Positions 1 through 12,150 of a stretch of DNA of 64,000 nucleotides are shown here, in pieces (the stretch's first letter is position 1; each line of letters starts with the position of its first letter). The stretch is from assembly GCA_964019695.1 (NCBI GenBank), contig OZ026524.1, positions 26,824,164 to 26,888,163 on the forward strand, in the 5' to 3' direction. The position numbers and the translations under genes are program-made. The stretch is from Loripinus fragilis. Its lineage: Eukaryota > Mollusca > Bivalvia > Lucinida > Lucinidae. The notes beneath the pieces are model-generated. The model was not told the origin of the DNA and did no database searches. It saw nothing but the letters and a program-made list of their open reading frames with translations.

Positions 1-1130
1 TAATATAACTGCACTTTTTAGTTACAAAAGTGGCGGCCATCTTGAAAAAATACAGCCTCAATCCTGATTTTTTTAAAATTGAAAGATGATTTTAAGGTAT
101 TGAGATATAACTGATGGCTATTTAAGTAAAATTAACTGAAGAAAACATTATGTTTGCAATTAAATAATGAGATTATAATGAATAAATTGAAAAAAGGCGG
201 CCATTTTGGAAAAACAAGATGGCGGCCATAAGAGGGTATTTTCAGCGTGGCACTGACCCTTATTTTTTTAGTTTTGTTATCAACTAGCCATGTACCAAGT
301 TTCATGCTTTTATCATAAAATGCACGATTCTTCTCAAAATTGTTACATATCCACAACACTATTTAGGGATGTGGGGCCTACCAAGTTTGTTCAAATGATG
401 ATCCTAGGTTGACCTTGACTTACTAAGCCTCAAGGTCAAATTGCTTCCTAAAACATTTTGATGGGATTGTTTTGAAAAGTTGATTTTTTGAAAACTGTTG
501 AAGCCAAAGTCATTATAATCGCTAGATATGTTAAACCTAATGGGACAATGGCTATAAATAAGTTAGTTGGCAATCCGAATCGAAAAAAGATGCATATTTT
601 TGGTTTTGTTGGCATTTTTGAGTACATTTGTTAGACCACTTCTAACATAATATTTAGCATGTGTACAAAGCCATAGGGGTGGATGCCAAGTCTGAATTTG
701 CATATGAAGGCCAGAAATTAGGTCAAAGGTCATTGAGTGCAAAAATGAGAAAATATGTACTACTGTAAAACAACTTTATCTTTTTAAATGTAAACATATT
801 TCATTTCAAGCCAAATTTTGTATGCTTATAGTTATAACTCTGAAAAACATTGAGAAACTGTTTTTTATAACTAAATGTTCATATGTTGGCTTTAAAATGG
901 GGTCAAAGGTCATCAAGTGCAATAATCAGAGCATTTTTACAAACTGTTTTGTTTTTTTCTCTGGTCCAACAACAAGATGCTTTTTAAACTCTGAAAAGGG
1001 TAGAAGCCTTCCAGAAGGCTTAAATTAACATGTTGTCCATTGAAGAAACCCCTTTGGAAGCATCCTTTTATGGATTTTACAAAGACAAACATCATAAGTT
1101 TTGTTCAATTCTGACGGAAATTCTCCCTCA
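1..1130. repeat. Interspersed repeat, partial copy of the 5-6 kb Helitron-like family
   Basis: Positions 365-580 match 5380-5575 in direct orientation (GATGTGGGGCCTACCAAGTT and the following caAGGTCAAATT block). Positions 560-720 match the reverse complement of about 4930-5075 (TTGGCATCCACCCCTAT in one, its complement in the other). No coding capacity. Confidence 0.6.
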
Positions 1131-4100
1131 ATTGGGCTAAACTGAGATATATGGGCTACTTTGAGAGTTTGCTGCACCTCTCAGAAAGTAAAACTATTTT
1201 CAGTTTTGGACATGTCTTGGGGCCTTAGAAACCCATGATTTAATAACTTTTCTGTGGTCATTTTTTTTTATAAATCACTTGTAATCAACGTTACCCTACT
1301 GGCATTGAAAATAACAGTACACACAGTACAATGCTAAGGTTGATTTATTTTAATAATATTAGTGAAACAGTTTAAGCATTAAATGTTTAAACTAGATATA
1401 AAAATCAATTGCATACATCTGTAATATGTATTTCTGCTCGTCAGCAATACGATACGTATGTTACATTATATACTAAATTGCAGATAATGACTTTACAAAT
1501 TACATGTATAAGAATAAACCATAATACCTGACCAGAAATATACATGATATTGATGTATATTCTATTTGAAAATGTTCATTTTCATATATTTGAAATTGTT
1601 TATAACTTTTAACTTGCAATGATGTGAAATCAAATAAATAATTAAATATGCTAATTAGTATGTAATTTGTACTGGCTCCAGCATGTAACGCATAGCTGCT
1701 TACAGATTCATTTTTCTATTATTTACATTGCATTGGAATTGGCAAAATATGTTTCATAATGAAATCAAATTATAACATTATTAACAATAATGGGTCTTAA
1801 TTTGCTGCACATATATTAATGAGGTAACGTAGGTAACAAAAAGTGCCTTTTAAGTTGCATAAATGGATAAAGGTAGTAAATTGTTGTTAGGCTTATATAA
1901 AATTTGGTTCTGCTCTCCACAATTCGCTTACATATACTACACACATTTTATTCTATATAAGACTTAATTTAAAAGAGTGCTATGGGTTGGTCTGCAATAT
2001 GTGAATGTGGCATTTCCTGGTCTTACTCAATTACTTTTTGTAATTTGCTTGGTTCTTTTACATTCATATTGCAGTTTTCAGATTTCTATCAATGGTACAT
2101 AATGATAAACATGCAATCTACACCATGATTTAAGTATTGACTTAATATATATAATTTACTTAAAATAGCATAACAATATTTCATACATCTAGTGGCAAGG
2201 CAGGAATTAATGCAGGGGTAGTGCTGAGTGTCTACTATAGCAGGTATAGGTTTTTGAAGATTGCAAATATAACATCGTAGTAGAGAATGAGCATGGTTTA
2301 TGTCCAAATATAGGATGTTACATAGATCTAGTATTAAAGATTTTCCTTGTATGCTGAATTCTTTTAATTTTCACTTTTCACTGTTGACATTTACATTATA
2401 AAATTAATTTATCATCTGTCCCCATTAAAATCTTCTATGTTTTGTTGCACTAGATTTCATATCATATTGTAATGAAGATTATCTTATTATATATTTTGCA
2501 GCAATTCTGATAGAAACTATTCTGCTTGTTAATTATCTTAGACTAAGGTTGGTTGAGGTAAGGTTACCTGAGCCATGTAAAACATCTGGACAAATTTCAT
2601 GGTAACATAAACAACAAATCATTCGAACGTTAGTGATACTTTATTTTAAGATCAGTAAGCTGTTTTATTTTTAAAGTAAGTAAGAATTCTTAAGCATAAA
2701 ACAAAAAACATGACTCCCAAAATTCACTAGTATGGTTTGCATCTCTGAAACTCACAGATTAAACTGAATGTTGAAAAAGTAGTGTCACACGCAACTGATC
2801 ACTGATTTCTTTGCTTTTCTTATTCACAAGGTAGTTTGTTTTTAGTTGTGTTCATGCACTATTTGCTTTTGTTGAGCTATTTGTAACCCTAGTACATGTT
2901 TATATATGTCCTATGAAAAGTGAGTTATGGTCTGTTTGTTGGTTTTAAAAAGGTTTACTAAATTAGGCTTATTGCGATAGTCTTAAATATATATGCAAAA
3001 CCATCGAAAATGTGAACAACATTGCTGACAACAGCTTGCAGAAAGCATTTTAAGCATAAACTTGCTCACTATTGTACATATATCCTTGTAGATATTTGTG
3101 AAGACTAACACTTTGTGGGGCTGTCTTTTATATAGTGAAAGGAAAGTACATGTAGTTCAGTTTTATTTCAAGAATAATGCCATATTAAAACTACACATTT
3201 CGAGTGTTACCAGTTACAAGTGCTATCCAATCTGATATATTGCACTTGTATCTACAAGCAGTAGATGTATGCATTTATGTAAGTCACCTACCCTATATGC
3301 AATCAATCCCTGTCTTAGCAATTTCGTGGTTAACAGATAGATTCTACACTAGAACAGGCGAGTTAACTACCTTAGGATCTTATATACATCAAGCAAATAG
3401 GAGACGTTAAACCAATGGGTTATGCTAGTAAATGTACATATTAGATAACCATTTCAGGACACATTTACTCTAAATACTAAGAAATGACCCCAAACTGGTG
3501 GAAAACTATTAACAAAATCAAATTATCAGGTGCTCAAATATGGTGAATGCCTGTGTTCCCAAGAAGTCACAAGACATCTGTTTTGGGGAAATTTAATTTG
3601 GAATAAAACTTGCATTAGCATTTTACAGTTTAAAGAAAAACATAAAGAAACATATGCCAATAACCTCATAGCATTTGATCTCTATCATCATTGCAAAAAA
3701 ATAATAAGCAAACTATGTTTAATAATGACACTTAGAATTGAATTTATCAACACTGAAACAATTACAATGTATAAAAAGTTACACTGTGAAAGACATAGAT
3801 ACATATTTTATGGTATCTTAAAATTAGAGGTTACCGTTAATATCATATCTATACTGCTTCAATATATGAATGAAAACGTTAACACAAGCAGCCTGATTTC
3901 AAAGAAATGCTGTTTCAAATGAAAGGACATCCCTACAATTAAATGTTTAAAGTTATATGGAGGATTACCCTTAATGTCAGGGTTATATCTATGATGTCCC
4001 CCACAAAATGTTAACAATGTTTTTCACTGGATGGTCATTATAAGAAATGTACCTGTATATTAGCGTTATGTTATGTATGTTACCATCTGCTAACAGGCAG

Positions 4101-4900
4101 ATGTGAAAACAAATGTGAGGATATATTCCTTCCAGTATATGGTATTTACCATATTCTATCATAGTTTCAACACACCTGATGTTTTATGAAAGGAGGCTTG
4201 GTCTTTGTGTTTTCATGATGCCATTCTTAGTATATGCAATTAGCAGGTAGTGGCCTTATAAAAGTATTTTACAATTACTCATAGATGGGAACAAAAACAA
4301 CAAATGTGTGAAATGAGAAAAGAATTATATTTTAGTCTTATAAGCATGAGATCATGGCAAAGTCCTTCATGAAAGCTGTAGCTAGGAACATATACCTTTG
4401 AGAAATGACTCAATTTCAGATGGTAAAATGTAACGTAAGTAACAACTTAAACACATCTTATGTATCAAAGGATAGATAATTGCATGAAATAATTTATTCA
4501 TACAAAGCATTAAGCAAAAAAGAAAATTTCTTTCAAATAATGGTTATTCTTAGTTGTATTACATTTTAATTGATTTTATACAGTAACGTATATTACATGC
4601 CTATTATGAATATTTGACCGCGGGAAACTTGGTAAATCATTGCTTTCCAAACATGATAGACACACATCTAGCAGGATAGCAATAAAAAAATCTTCCATTA
4701 GGATAAAGGGAACTTAAAATTTGAATTTTGCCCCTATATATATAAAATATTGCTACAATTTTCACCAATTTTGCACTTAAATGACCTTTGATCCAAACAC
4801 ACATCATGCCTTGATGATGCTGTTTGTTTATATAGCATGGCTGTATTATCCAAAAGAGATTTTGCATTACTTTGAATCATAATTTTGGATAGCTAATTGA
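1131..4900. other. AT-rich stretch with no supported gene
   Basis: Several short open frames occur on both strands but none shows domain motifs, splice borders in register or codon structure. A fragment of the retroelement end family (GGGTTGGTCTGCA block) lies at about 1980-2075. It may contain the 3' exons of the CUB gene, but I could not identify any. Confidence 0.5.
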
Positions 4901-4904
4901 TTAA

Positions 4905-6306
4905 AATGCTAAAATCCGACGTATATACAAGAATTTGCACTCAGTTGACCTTTGACCTTATTCTGGGACTTTGGGGCATTTCCAGACTTGGCATCCACCC
5001 CTATCCTTCTTAAAACACATCAAGATACACTTTGAGCATAGATGCCAAAATGTACTCAAAAATGCCAACAGAATTTTTTGGGGGGGCTCTGGATGGCCAA
5101 CTAAGTCACAAAGGTCAAGGTTGACATTTCACTTGAGGTCACTCATATTGGATTTCCATCAATATATTAAAACACAGTTTTCTCACAAACCATAAGGCCA
5201 ATCAGACTCAAAATTCATATGAAGACTCCTTTTGATAATGTAGTCAAAATATATACAAATTGTTTTGGTCACATGCCCAAGATGGCTGACATGCCCATAT
5301 ATGGTAAAAAACCTTTAAAATCATGTTCTCCAGAACCAGATAGTTGATGACCTTAGGATTTGTTGTGTAACATTCGGGATGTGGGGCCTACCAAGTTTGT
5401 TCAAGTGATATTCCTAGGTTAACCTTGACCTACTCAACATCAAGGTCAAATTTGCTTCCTAATGTATTTAGATTGGTATTTTTTTGAAAAGGTGAATTTT
5501 TGAATACTGTTGAAGCCAAAGGCATTTTTCTCACTTGATAATTAAACCAAATGAGACAATGGCTATACATAAGTTCCAAAGGTCAAGGTTGACATTTCAG
5601 CCAAGGTCGCTCATATTGGTGTCCCATCAATACATTAAAACGTAGTTTTCTCAGAAACCACTTGGCCAATTAAACTCAAATTTTATATGGCTACGCCTAA
5701 AGTTAAGGGGAGTAAATTTATAACAAATGTTTATAGTCACATGACCAAGATGGCCGCCATGCCCATATAAGGTCAACCCCATTCAAATATCTTCTTCTCT
5801 GGAACCAAAAGGCCAATGGCCTTGGGACTAGGTATATAGCATTGGGGACTTAGTCCCACCAGGTTTGCACAAATGATGAATCTTGGTTGACTTTGACCAT
5901 TTTTACGGCAAGGCCAAGTTTGATTCGTAATGCATAATTCATTTTCTATAACTGTTTAAGCGGAAATCATAATACTTGAGAGAAATGTTAAACCTAATGA
6001 GACACTGGTTTTATATAAGCACCAAAGGTCAAGCTGACCTATGACCTTTCATCCAAGGCCACTCATTTTGGACTGCTACATACATATCTAAACATAATTT
6101 CCTTCCCCGAAATCACTGGGCTGTATGAACTCAAATTTCAAATGGAGTATTCAGTAGATATAAATATGATACTTGTCCAAAATGGCCACCATGCCCATAT
6201 AGGGTAAAATAAAATATGTTTGAATAATAAGCCTTAAATTGCTGTGACCTATCTTAACATTATTAAGGAGAACAGGTGAGCGCTTTAGGACCTTCAGGTC
6301 CTCTAG
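4905..6306 (+). mobile_element. Non-autonomous Helitron-like element, 3' end with hairpin and CTAG
   Basis: Built of repeated blocks (CAAAGGTCAAG..TTGACATTTC, CACTCATATTGG, GATGGC.GCCATGCCCATAT). The right end reads GGTGAGCG, then the hairpin AGGACC-TTCA-GGTCCT (6287-6302) directly followed by CTAG (6303-6306) and T. A short 3' hairpin followed by CTRR is the Helitron terminus pattern, and similar GGTGAGCG-hairpin ends are common in mollusc genomes. The 5' end was not defined and no Rep/helicase is present. Confidence 0.55.
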
Positions 6307-6319
6307 TTTATGCACTACT

Positions 6320-6500
6320 TTATGGCCTTTCTAGTTTTGCAAACACATTGACAAGAAAGAGAGAGCTGGTTGCTTTGCCTTCCTTGTCCTTAGGATATAA
6401 ATTTACTGTAAATGCCTTGTGGCTCTTCCTTATGATGCCGTGAGTTGGCCTGCAATTCAATATTGTGGTATTTCCTGATCATTCTCACTTACTTTTCGAA
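6320..6500 (+). mobile_element. Penelope-like element end fragment (second subfamily)
   Basis: Complementary to the terminal part of the 13.4 kb and 41.3 kb copies: AAGAAAGAGAGAGCTGGTTGC, then TGTGGTATTTCCTGATC and ACTCAC. Non-coding terminal region only. Confidence 0.55.
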
Positions 6501-7086
6501 GCATGCGTTTTGATGGCATTGCCATGGCATCGTCATGCTTCTCTTTTTGCTGCAAAACTGTCAATACAATTTAAAATTGATCCCTTAGGAAGACCACATC
6601 ACTTTTTGTCATATCCTGATAATTTTCTGTTAATGATTAACCAAGCTTGACGTAAAATATGATGACTAAAGGTTGCTCAAGAAATTCTCATCCATCATTT
6701 TGATAGATGCAAAATACGTGACATGATGTCGTTCGACGCGCACGTGACGTCATGACATGACGTTTATGCCAATCATTACATAATAGTTTTATCAATGCAT
6801 GGGCAAAGTATCATGGACAAAGTTTAATCAGTTATTGAGATACAGAGATTGTATACATAATTTTGGATACCCATCATAATGTTTATTCTGATTCATCTTG
6901 CATACCTATTGATTCCAATTTAAGGATACTTATGATAGAGAAGCACCGTAGCTAAATGCTTAGTACTGGTTCAACTGGTGAAAAGTCCTGACATGACTGA
7001 AAAAATGGTAACTGGGACGTTTAATTAGAACATAGACAAGCAAACATTTCAGGTATGGTACATAGCACGTGCTTCATCTGACTCAC

Positions 7087-7131
7087 CTGTAAATGTATCT
7101 TGAGTAATAACCTCACCAAAATTAACCATTT
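7087..7131 (-). CDS. Exon E17: short linker exon
   Basis: Forty-five bases between acceptor TCTCTTTCAG and the consensus donor CAG/GTGAGT. In phase 1 it reads EMVNFGEVITQDTFT and continues the frame of E16. Both splice sites are strong and the phase is right, but the exon is tiny and has no domain signature. If real, the gene continues left of 7 kb, where no further exon could be recognised. Confidence 0.5.
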
Positions 7132-7535
7132 CTGAAAGAGAAAAGAAATAGATAAATAGTATTATTTTAAGAGAAAACAAATGTCCCCCACTAAGGTGAG
7201 TTCTCCAACACCTGCCCTGATGTTGTATTTGTTTAAAATTGGTTCCAATCTGTCCATTAGGTCATGAGATATCTTGCACACAAAAGTGTCACGACATTAA
7301 CAATAAGCCCCCTTTTACTTAAGCGAAGTTTTAAACATTTAAGCCAAAGTCATTCTCCGTACTAGATATGTTTAACTTAATGAGCCAATTGCTACACAGA
7401 AGTCCTAAAAGTCAAGGTTGACTTTTAACCTTTCAACAGAAGTCACTCGAACTAGATTCCCATCCATATATCAAACATATTTTACTGCTGAACCCAAAGT
7501 TATCTTTTTTTGCAAAAACTGTAGAACCAGATCTG

Positions 7536-8110
7536 ACAAAGTAAGGGTACAAAGATCAGGAATCGATACAATCAAGTACCACACCTGACCTAGGATACCA
7601 ATTGGAAAGTGGCAAACTAACAGTTATACACCCAAACGAGAGCCAAGAGGTCAGACCTTTCCCAGCAGGTGACCACAAGGCACAAATAAATAGACACGCA
7701 CAAAGGCATAACAAACACAAGACAGAAAAAAACATAAAAGATCCACAAAAGAAGTACCACCTTGGAACAGTCAGTAAAATATTTTACTGGAGGGCTTAAA
7801 CCGGTTTCATGGCTTAATTCAGATGGAGATCAAGACACATAGATATTTGGTTTGCATGAAAATCCCCTAACTTATCTATGCATCATCTCCCTTACATATA
7901 AATCAAGATATAAAAAGAAGATAAAGCAAAGATAAGGACTCAACAGTAAACAAAACTGAATACAGGAGCAAAAGAAATCCAATAGGTAAACCCCGGTGGG
8001 CCGGACAAATAGCCAAAGCATCAGGCCCCTACCATCTCACCAATAGATAATTCTTTAAGTCGGAAGCGTCATAGAGTCTGAAGTCTGATCCACTTGCGTG
8101 CAATTAAAGA
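7536..8110 (-). mobile_element. Penelope-like element 3' fragment with SECIS-like hairpin
   Basis: Matches the 3' untranslated part of the 55.4-59.6 kb element: AGTAAGGGTACAAAGATCAG at one end, ACCTGACC.AGGATACCAAT, TTACTGGAGGGCTTAAACCG and the segment ending at GCGTGCAATTAAAGAGGAAA. The SECIS-like segment lies at 8011-8082, with one stem mismatch. No reverse transcriptase remains. Confidence 0.75.
8011..8082 (-). promoter_or_regulatory. SECIS-like hairpin, first subfamily copy
   Basis: ATGA core, AAA loop and TGAT are retained. One stem position differs (GCUUCC against GGGGCC). Confidence 0.45.
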
Positions 8111-8579
8111 GGAAAGCAAAACAAAGCCATCTTATCAGGATCCACTCTGTTTTCCACTCTCTGCTTAAAACTGCAGCATGTATTTTCCAAAAACTTCTTG
8201 TAAATAAAAGCCTTGCAAAATGGTGAAATCACTCTGATGTTTACTGATGCAGTTAAATGATGCACTTATTTTGGTTTTTAACCTGCCAAATATGTCTTTT
8301 AACGCTATTCGCCAAATTAAATTCTTGCCAAATTTCCAAATTTACAGTAATTCGGGAGGAACTTATCACATAACACTATTCATTACAGAAAAGATTCATT
8401 TCATGATAGATTAAATTAAGAGGCCGGGTATATGAATTCTTTGAATTTGGTATGTCCAGATAAGAGAATGTAATTCAAAATAATTTTTCTTATTTACCAA
8501 CCAAAATAAATGTTGTGGGTCTCAATGAGACATTGAGCACCAAAAACAATTGCTAAAAAGATATACAAGAGTATAATTA

Positions 8580-9000
8580 CAATTTTGCAACATATAAGAA
8601 TCCATCATGAGTGAGACGGTGGGATAGATTATCTGGCCTGAGGATCACTGATTGGCATCATGATGCTTGCTGAGTGATGACAAATTGTGATCGCCTGGGA
8701 CAGATTTTGCTATCCCATCCTCACACAAATCACAGATTCTTTTTCTTGCTCACCACTAAATACCTCATTTTATACTGGAAAGACATGAACAGACTTCAAG
8801 AAAAATTCTGAATACCCCAAGATGCAACATGGCGACGTCATTTTAACATTACAATGACATCACAGATTGAGGCACGGCCAGCTTGTGGTCCATGTGCGGC
8901 TGTTCATTTTTTATCTTTCACACGGGCTGGTACAGGTATGTGAGATAGAATGGGTAAAACAACGAAAATCCTGATCTTGTGTGCGAGAAAATGTTTTTTT
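8580..9000. mobile_element. Foldback MITE (GGGATAG hairpin family)
   Basis: Contains a hairpin whose arms read GTGGGATAGA..ATC and its complement ending TATCCCATCCTCACAC, around a GAGGATCACTGATTGGCATCA centre. This is followed by a conserved body with GACGTCATTTTAACA and the GGGCTGGTACAGGTATGTGAGATAGAA block. Other copies are at 11.2, 11.76, 19.2 and 40.5 kb. Confidence 0.65.
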
Positions 9001-9052
9001 GACTAAACCAATGAATTTGCTTGTCATTTTTGTCATACACAGACTCATGTAC

Positions 9053-9448
9053 CTTCTTCTTCTTGTGTTAACAATGATTCACCAGGAAACGTTCGCTGTT
9101 TTACCACGTATGTGGCTCGGAATCCCCCAGGAAATCGATTAAAGTCTCTGTAAAACCTGGTCTTGATCGTCAATTGTCCATAGATAGATCTCACACCATT
9201 GATAGGTTTGTTTGTATTGCAAAATGTTTTAAGTATTGTATTGGTCAATTCCACAACTAAGAAAGACAAACTATCACATTGTATATGGAAATAGACAAAT
9301 TGAATAACAATATATTTGTGTGGTTCTGTGCTAATCTGCCATATGTCTTCGTATAGAATTGTAGATTCTTCGATGAACGATCTTGACGCTAGTTCTGCTC
9401 TATTCCAGGTACACTCCGTGTTAGGGGAACAAAACGGTAGGCTTATGT
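9053..9448 (-). CDS. Exon E16: complete CUB-like domain
   Basis: Acceptor TATTACAG, phase 1. Reads DISLPFCSPNTECTWNRAE, then DIWQISTEPHKYIVIQFVYF, FLVVELTNTILKTFCN, GQLTIKTRFYRD and FPGGFRATYVV. The FC...C pair, W.I, VIQF..F, FC and GGF.A.Y signatures give a whole CUB fold in one exon. The frame stops at 9045-9047, but a phase-1 donor (GAAG/GTACAT) at 9051-9052 connects well to E17. I end the exon there. If that donor is unused, the protein ends at 9045. Confidence 0.78.
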
Positions 9449-9514
9449 CTGTAATATTAATAATACAGTATTGATATTTACCAGTTGTCATAGCAATTCA
9501 TATGGGTGAACATT

Positions 9515-9762
9515 ATCAGGATTATTCTTGAATTCAGAATTTGAGGCTGACACAAACTGTTTAAGGGAAATGCTTAATTTTAGGCTGACACAAAAAAAGT
9601 TTTAGGGAAATGCTGAATTTTGGGGCTGACACATAAAACTAATTTTGGAAAATGCTGTTTTAGAATTTCACTAAAACAGTTATTGTGTCAGCCTCATTTC
9701 CCTTAAACAGTTTTGTACCAGCCTCTGAATCCTTATTTCAACAAGAATCCTAGTTATCCTAG
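9515..9762. repeat. Inverted repeat with an internal three-copy tandem repeat
   Basis: Ends near GGATTATTCTTGAATTCAG and its imperfect complement. Inside are three copies of a unit of about 50 bases starting GGCTGACACA and ending GGGAAATGCT, then the complement of the first unit. It inserted between E16 and its relic copy. Confidence 0.6.
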
Positions 9763-9764
9763 TT

Positions 9765-9905
9765 AATTCTTCAATGAATGATCTTTACGCTAGTTCTGCT
9801 CTATTCCATTAACACTCTGCCAAGGAAGAACAAAACGGCAGATTAATGTTTGTAAAAATAAATACAAAAAAACCACTTTTTCCATTTCTTGAAGCAATTC
9901 ACACA
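9765..9905 (-). pseudogene. Relic tandem copy of the E16 5' end
   Basis: Aligns by eye with 9355-9500 (first part of E16 plus its acceptor region): the segments ACGCTAGTTCTGCTCTATTC and GAACAAAACGG recur on the + strand. It carries substitutions that destroy the frame and acceptor. A hairpin element (9515-9762) lies between copy and exon. Confidence 0.75.
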
Positions 9906-10137
9906 GTGAATTCCCATTTAAGAGTTTGAGGCTGACCCAAAAACTGAATTAGGCATAATTTAATAGCTTCACTGATTACTGCTATAATTTTATTACAAAG
10001 GCATATTAGAGTATACATGGTCGGCATAAATATTTTACACACAGCTATTTCATCACAAAGGCATATAAAAATGCATGTTTTACACAAACATTTTTATACT
10101 GCCATTTTATTACAAAGTCATGTTGGAATATAAGGAC

Positions 10138-10430
10138 TTAACGAATATAGGGCGAAGATTTGGCGCCAGTAAAATGCATTTAAGCCCCCTGGTAGCTTAA
10201 GCTGCTGTCCCTGATTCTGTGTTGGTCTTTGTTTTGGTATGCTTTACTTTGTGTCTTTTATAGTCTCACAATCAACTTGGCAAGAAAGAGAGAGCCTGTT
10301 GCTTTAATTTTCTTTCTTACGTCTTTCTACTGTTAATGTTCTGTTGCTATTCCTCAGAGTGTCTTGGGTTGGTATGCAGTGTGTGATTGTGGCATTCCCT
10401 GCTCATACTCACTTAGTTTTTGAAAAAAAT
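10138..10430 (+). mobile_element. Penelope-like element end fragment (second subfamily)
   Basis: Reverse complement of the terminal region at 13.4-13.75 kb: TAGGGCGAAGATTTGG, ATGCATTTAAGCCCCC, AAGAAAGAGAGAGCC and GATTGTGGCATTCCCTGC. No coding sequence. Confidence 0.6.
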
Positions 10431-10577
10431 ATTTTACATACGAGTATTTATGTTTGACACAATATTTTACATTCTGCTAATTTATTACAAAGGCAATGCA
10501 CATATATTTCCATACTGTTTTTAACTACAAATATATGTTTCTATATCCATTATTGACATTAGGCATGTTATATTTAC

Positions 10578-10727
10578 CCGATGGATAGGCTAAAATCCTG
10601 AAACCTCTGCCAGACTGATTGGGCTGTAAATCTTGAAAATATATTAGCCAAACATGTCTCACACGCTTGCTATTTCTTCTCAGGTATAATATACGGGCAT
10701 GATAGATAAAAGTCATTATGTATTTAC
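10578..10727 (-). repeat. 150-bp tandem duplicate of the E15 3' end with a second splice donor
   Basis: This stretch re-reads RRNSKRVRHVWLIYFQDLQP and GRGFRILAYPSG, matching RGNTKRVRLVWRTYFQDLQP and the same ending in E15. It terminates in an equivalent GGTAAATA donor. The unit is 150 bases, with no stop codon. It is either an alternative 5' splice-site extension or a recent duplication not used in mRNA. Confidence 0.85.
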
Positions 10728-11001
10728 CTGATGGATAGGCTAAAATCCTGAAACCTCTGCCTAACTGATAGGGTTGTAAATCTTGAAAATATGTTCGCCA
10801 AACAAGTCTTACACGCTTCGTATTTCCTCTCAGGTATGTTTCTATGTGGCCGCTATCTCTTTCAAGCACAAGTAGAATACCATCTGTTTTCTCGGATATG
10901 CGTGTATCAGTAAAGATTGTGGCTAAATCAAAGATATCGGCGACTATATATAATCTGTCTTTTCTGTCAGCAAATGTGTTATAGACATCTTGGCTCAGAA
11001 C
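10728..11001 (-). CDS. Exon E15: C-terminal half of the CUB-like domain, with a duplicated end
   Basis: Joins E14 in phase 0 as QDK-VLSQDVYNTFADRKD and includes DRLYIVADIFDLA, LLVLERDSG and GRGFRILAYPS, then donor GTAAAT. 274 bases, phase 0 to 1. Downstream, the last roughly 120 bases and the donor are repeated. The frame stays open through the repeat to a second donor 150 bases further on (exon end 10578), so use of the distal donor would add exactly 50 residues in frame. The proximal donor is assumed here. Confidence 0.75.
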
Positions 11002-11239
11002 CTTTCAATTATACATATGAGAAAGCAGACGGGGTTTTTGATAATCTTTACCAAGACATGTTAAATATGAAACTTTTCTAGTATCTATAAGTATATAGTT
11101 TTAAATTTCATATTCTAAATATAACCTCTTCTCACTGATGAAAAAAAAACAGTCTTTGGATGACTTCTGCTTTCATCAATGACATACCAGAGCCATCTTC
11201 CAAATTTTAACATCCGTCACTCTTTTATAAGTGAAAACA

Positions 11240-11670
11240 ACACATAGTGCGTGTATTCATTTTCTTATTACTTTTTCCAGCAAGTCACAATTTTTTTCTC
11301 GCACACCAGATTTGGATTTCCGCTGTTTTTACCAATAAGAAATATTTCTATCTCACACTGTACCAGCCCTAGGGTGAGATAAAAACACACAGCTGCACGC
11401 TGGTCGTGACGCCATTGTTAGGTTAAATGACGTCACCATGTCGAATATCAGCTAATTCAGGATTTTCTGGAGGTCTTTTTCATGTTTTTCCAACATAAAA
11501 CACAGTACTCAGTGACGAGCAAAAAAAAGAATCCATTATTCTAGTGAGGGTGGGATAGAAAAATCCATCTCTCTGATCACTGTTTGTAATCAATCAGCAA
11601 GCCTGCTCATGCCAATCAGTGATCCTCGGAAAGGATTTTCCTATCCCACCCTCACACTCATGATGAATTC
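11240..11670. mobile_element. Foldback MITE, copy 2, inverted orientation
   Basis: Same body and hairpin as 8.6 kb but in the opposite orientation: CTCGCACACCAGATTTGG, then CTGTACCAGCCC, GACGTCACCATG, and the hairpin between TGGGATAGAAAAATCC and its complement. Confidence 0.65.
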
Positions 11671-11754
11671 TTAAAGTCTGCTCCAGTGTCTGTTTTTGTT
11701 GTTAGGGCCTAAATGGTACTTAGTGTTTGAATCCATGATAATATTAGAAGCTTT

Positions 11755-12150
11755 CTTTCGTGTGAGGGTAGGATAGAAAAATCCATCCTGAGGATCAATG
11801 TTTGGCATCATGAGGCTTGCCATGTGATAACAAACGGTCATCACAAGGGACGTTTTTTTCTATCCTACCCTCACACGAATATAAGATTCTTTTTCTTGCT
11901 CACAACATTTTTTTTATTTTAAAATAGGCTTTCAGAAGTCCCAGAATACGCTAAGATGCAATTTCACATGATGACCTCACTTTAACATAACAATGACGTC
12001 ACTTGACGACCATGGGCATGAGTTTCAATACAACCAATGCATGTAGCCCTCACTCGACAGTCTGGGTAAAATAGCATATGTAAGATAAGATTTTCTATCC
12101 CAGGGTAAAATCTCAGATATCCTTATACAGTGTGCAAGAAATTCTTGTCT
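11755..12150. mobile_element. Foldback MITE, copy 3
   Basis: Hairpin GTGTGAGGGTAGGATAGAAA with complement TTCTATCCTACCCTCACACG at 11758-11880, followed by the shared body. It sits head to head with copy 2. Confidence 0.65.

Noticed and set aside
3530..3922. 130-codon open frame on the + strand
   Set aside because: No domain motif or splice context, and AT-rich low-information composition; expected by chance in this sequence.
6715..6770. TGACGTCA-rich stretch as a promoter with CRE sites
   Set aside because: It is a short palindrome-rich patch with no nearby transcription start or gene; CRE-like words also recur in several MITEs here.
7602..7799. Open frame repeated at 38.0 kb and 59.4 kb, suggesting a small conserved gene
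   Set aside because: It is the non-coding 3' terminal region of the Penelope-like element, open by chance and shared because the repeat is shared.
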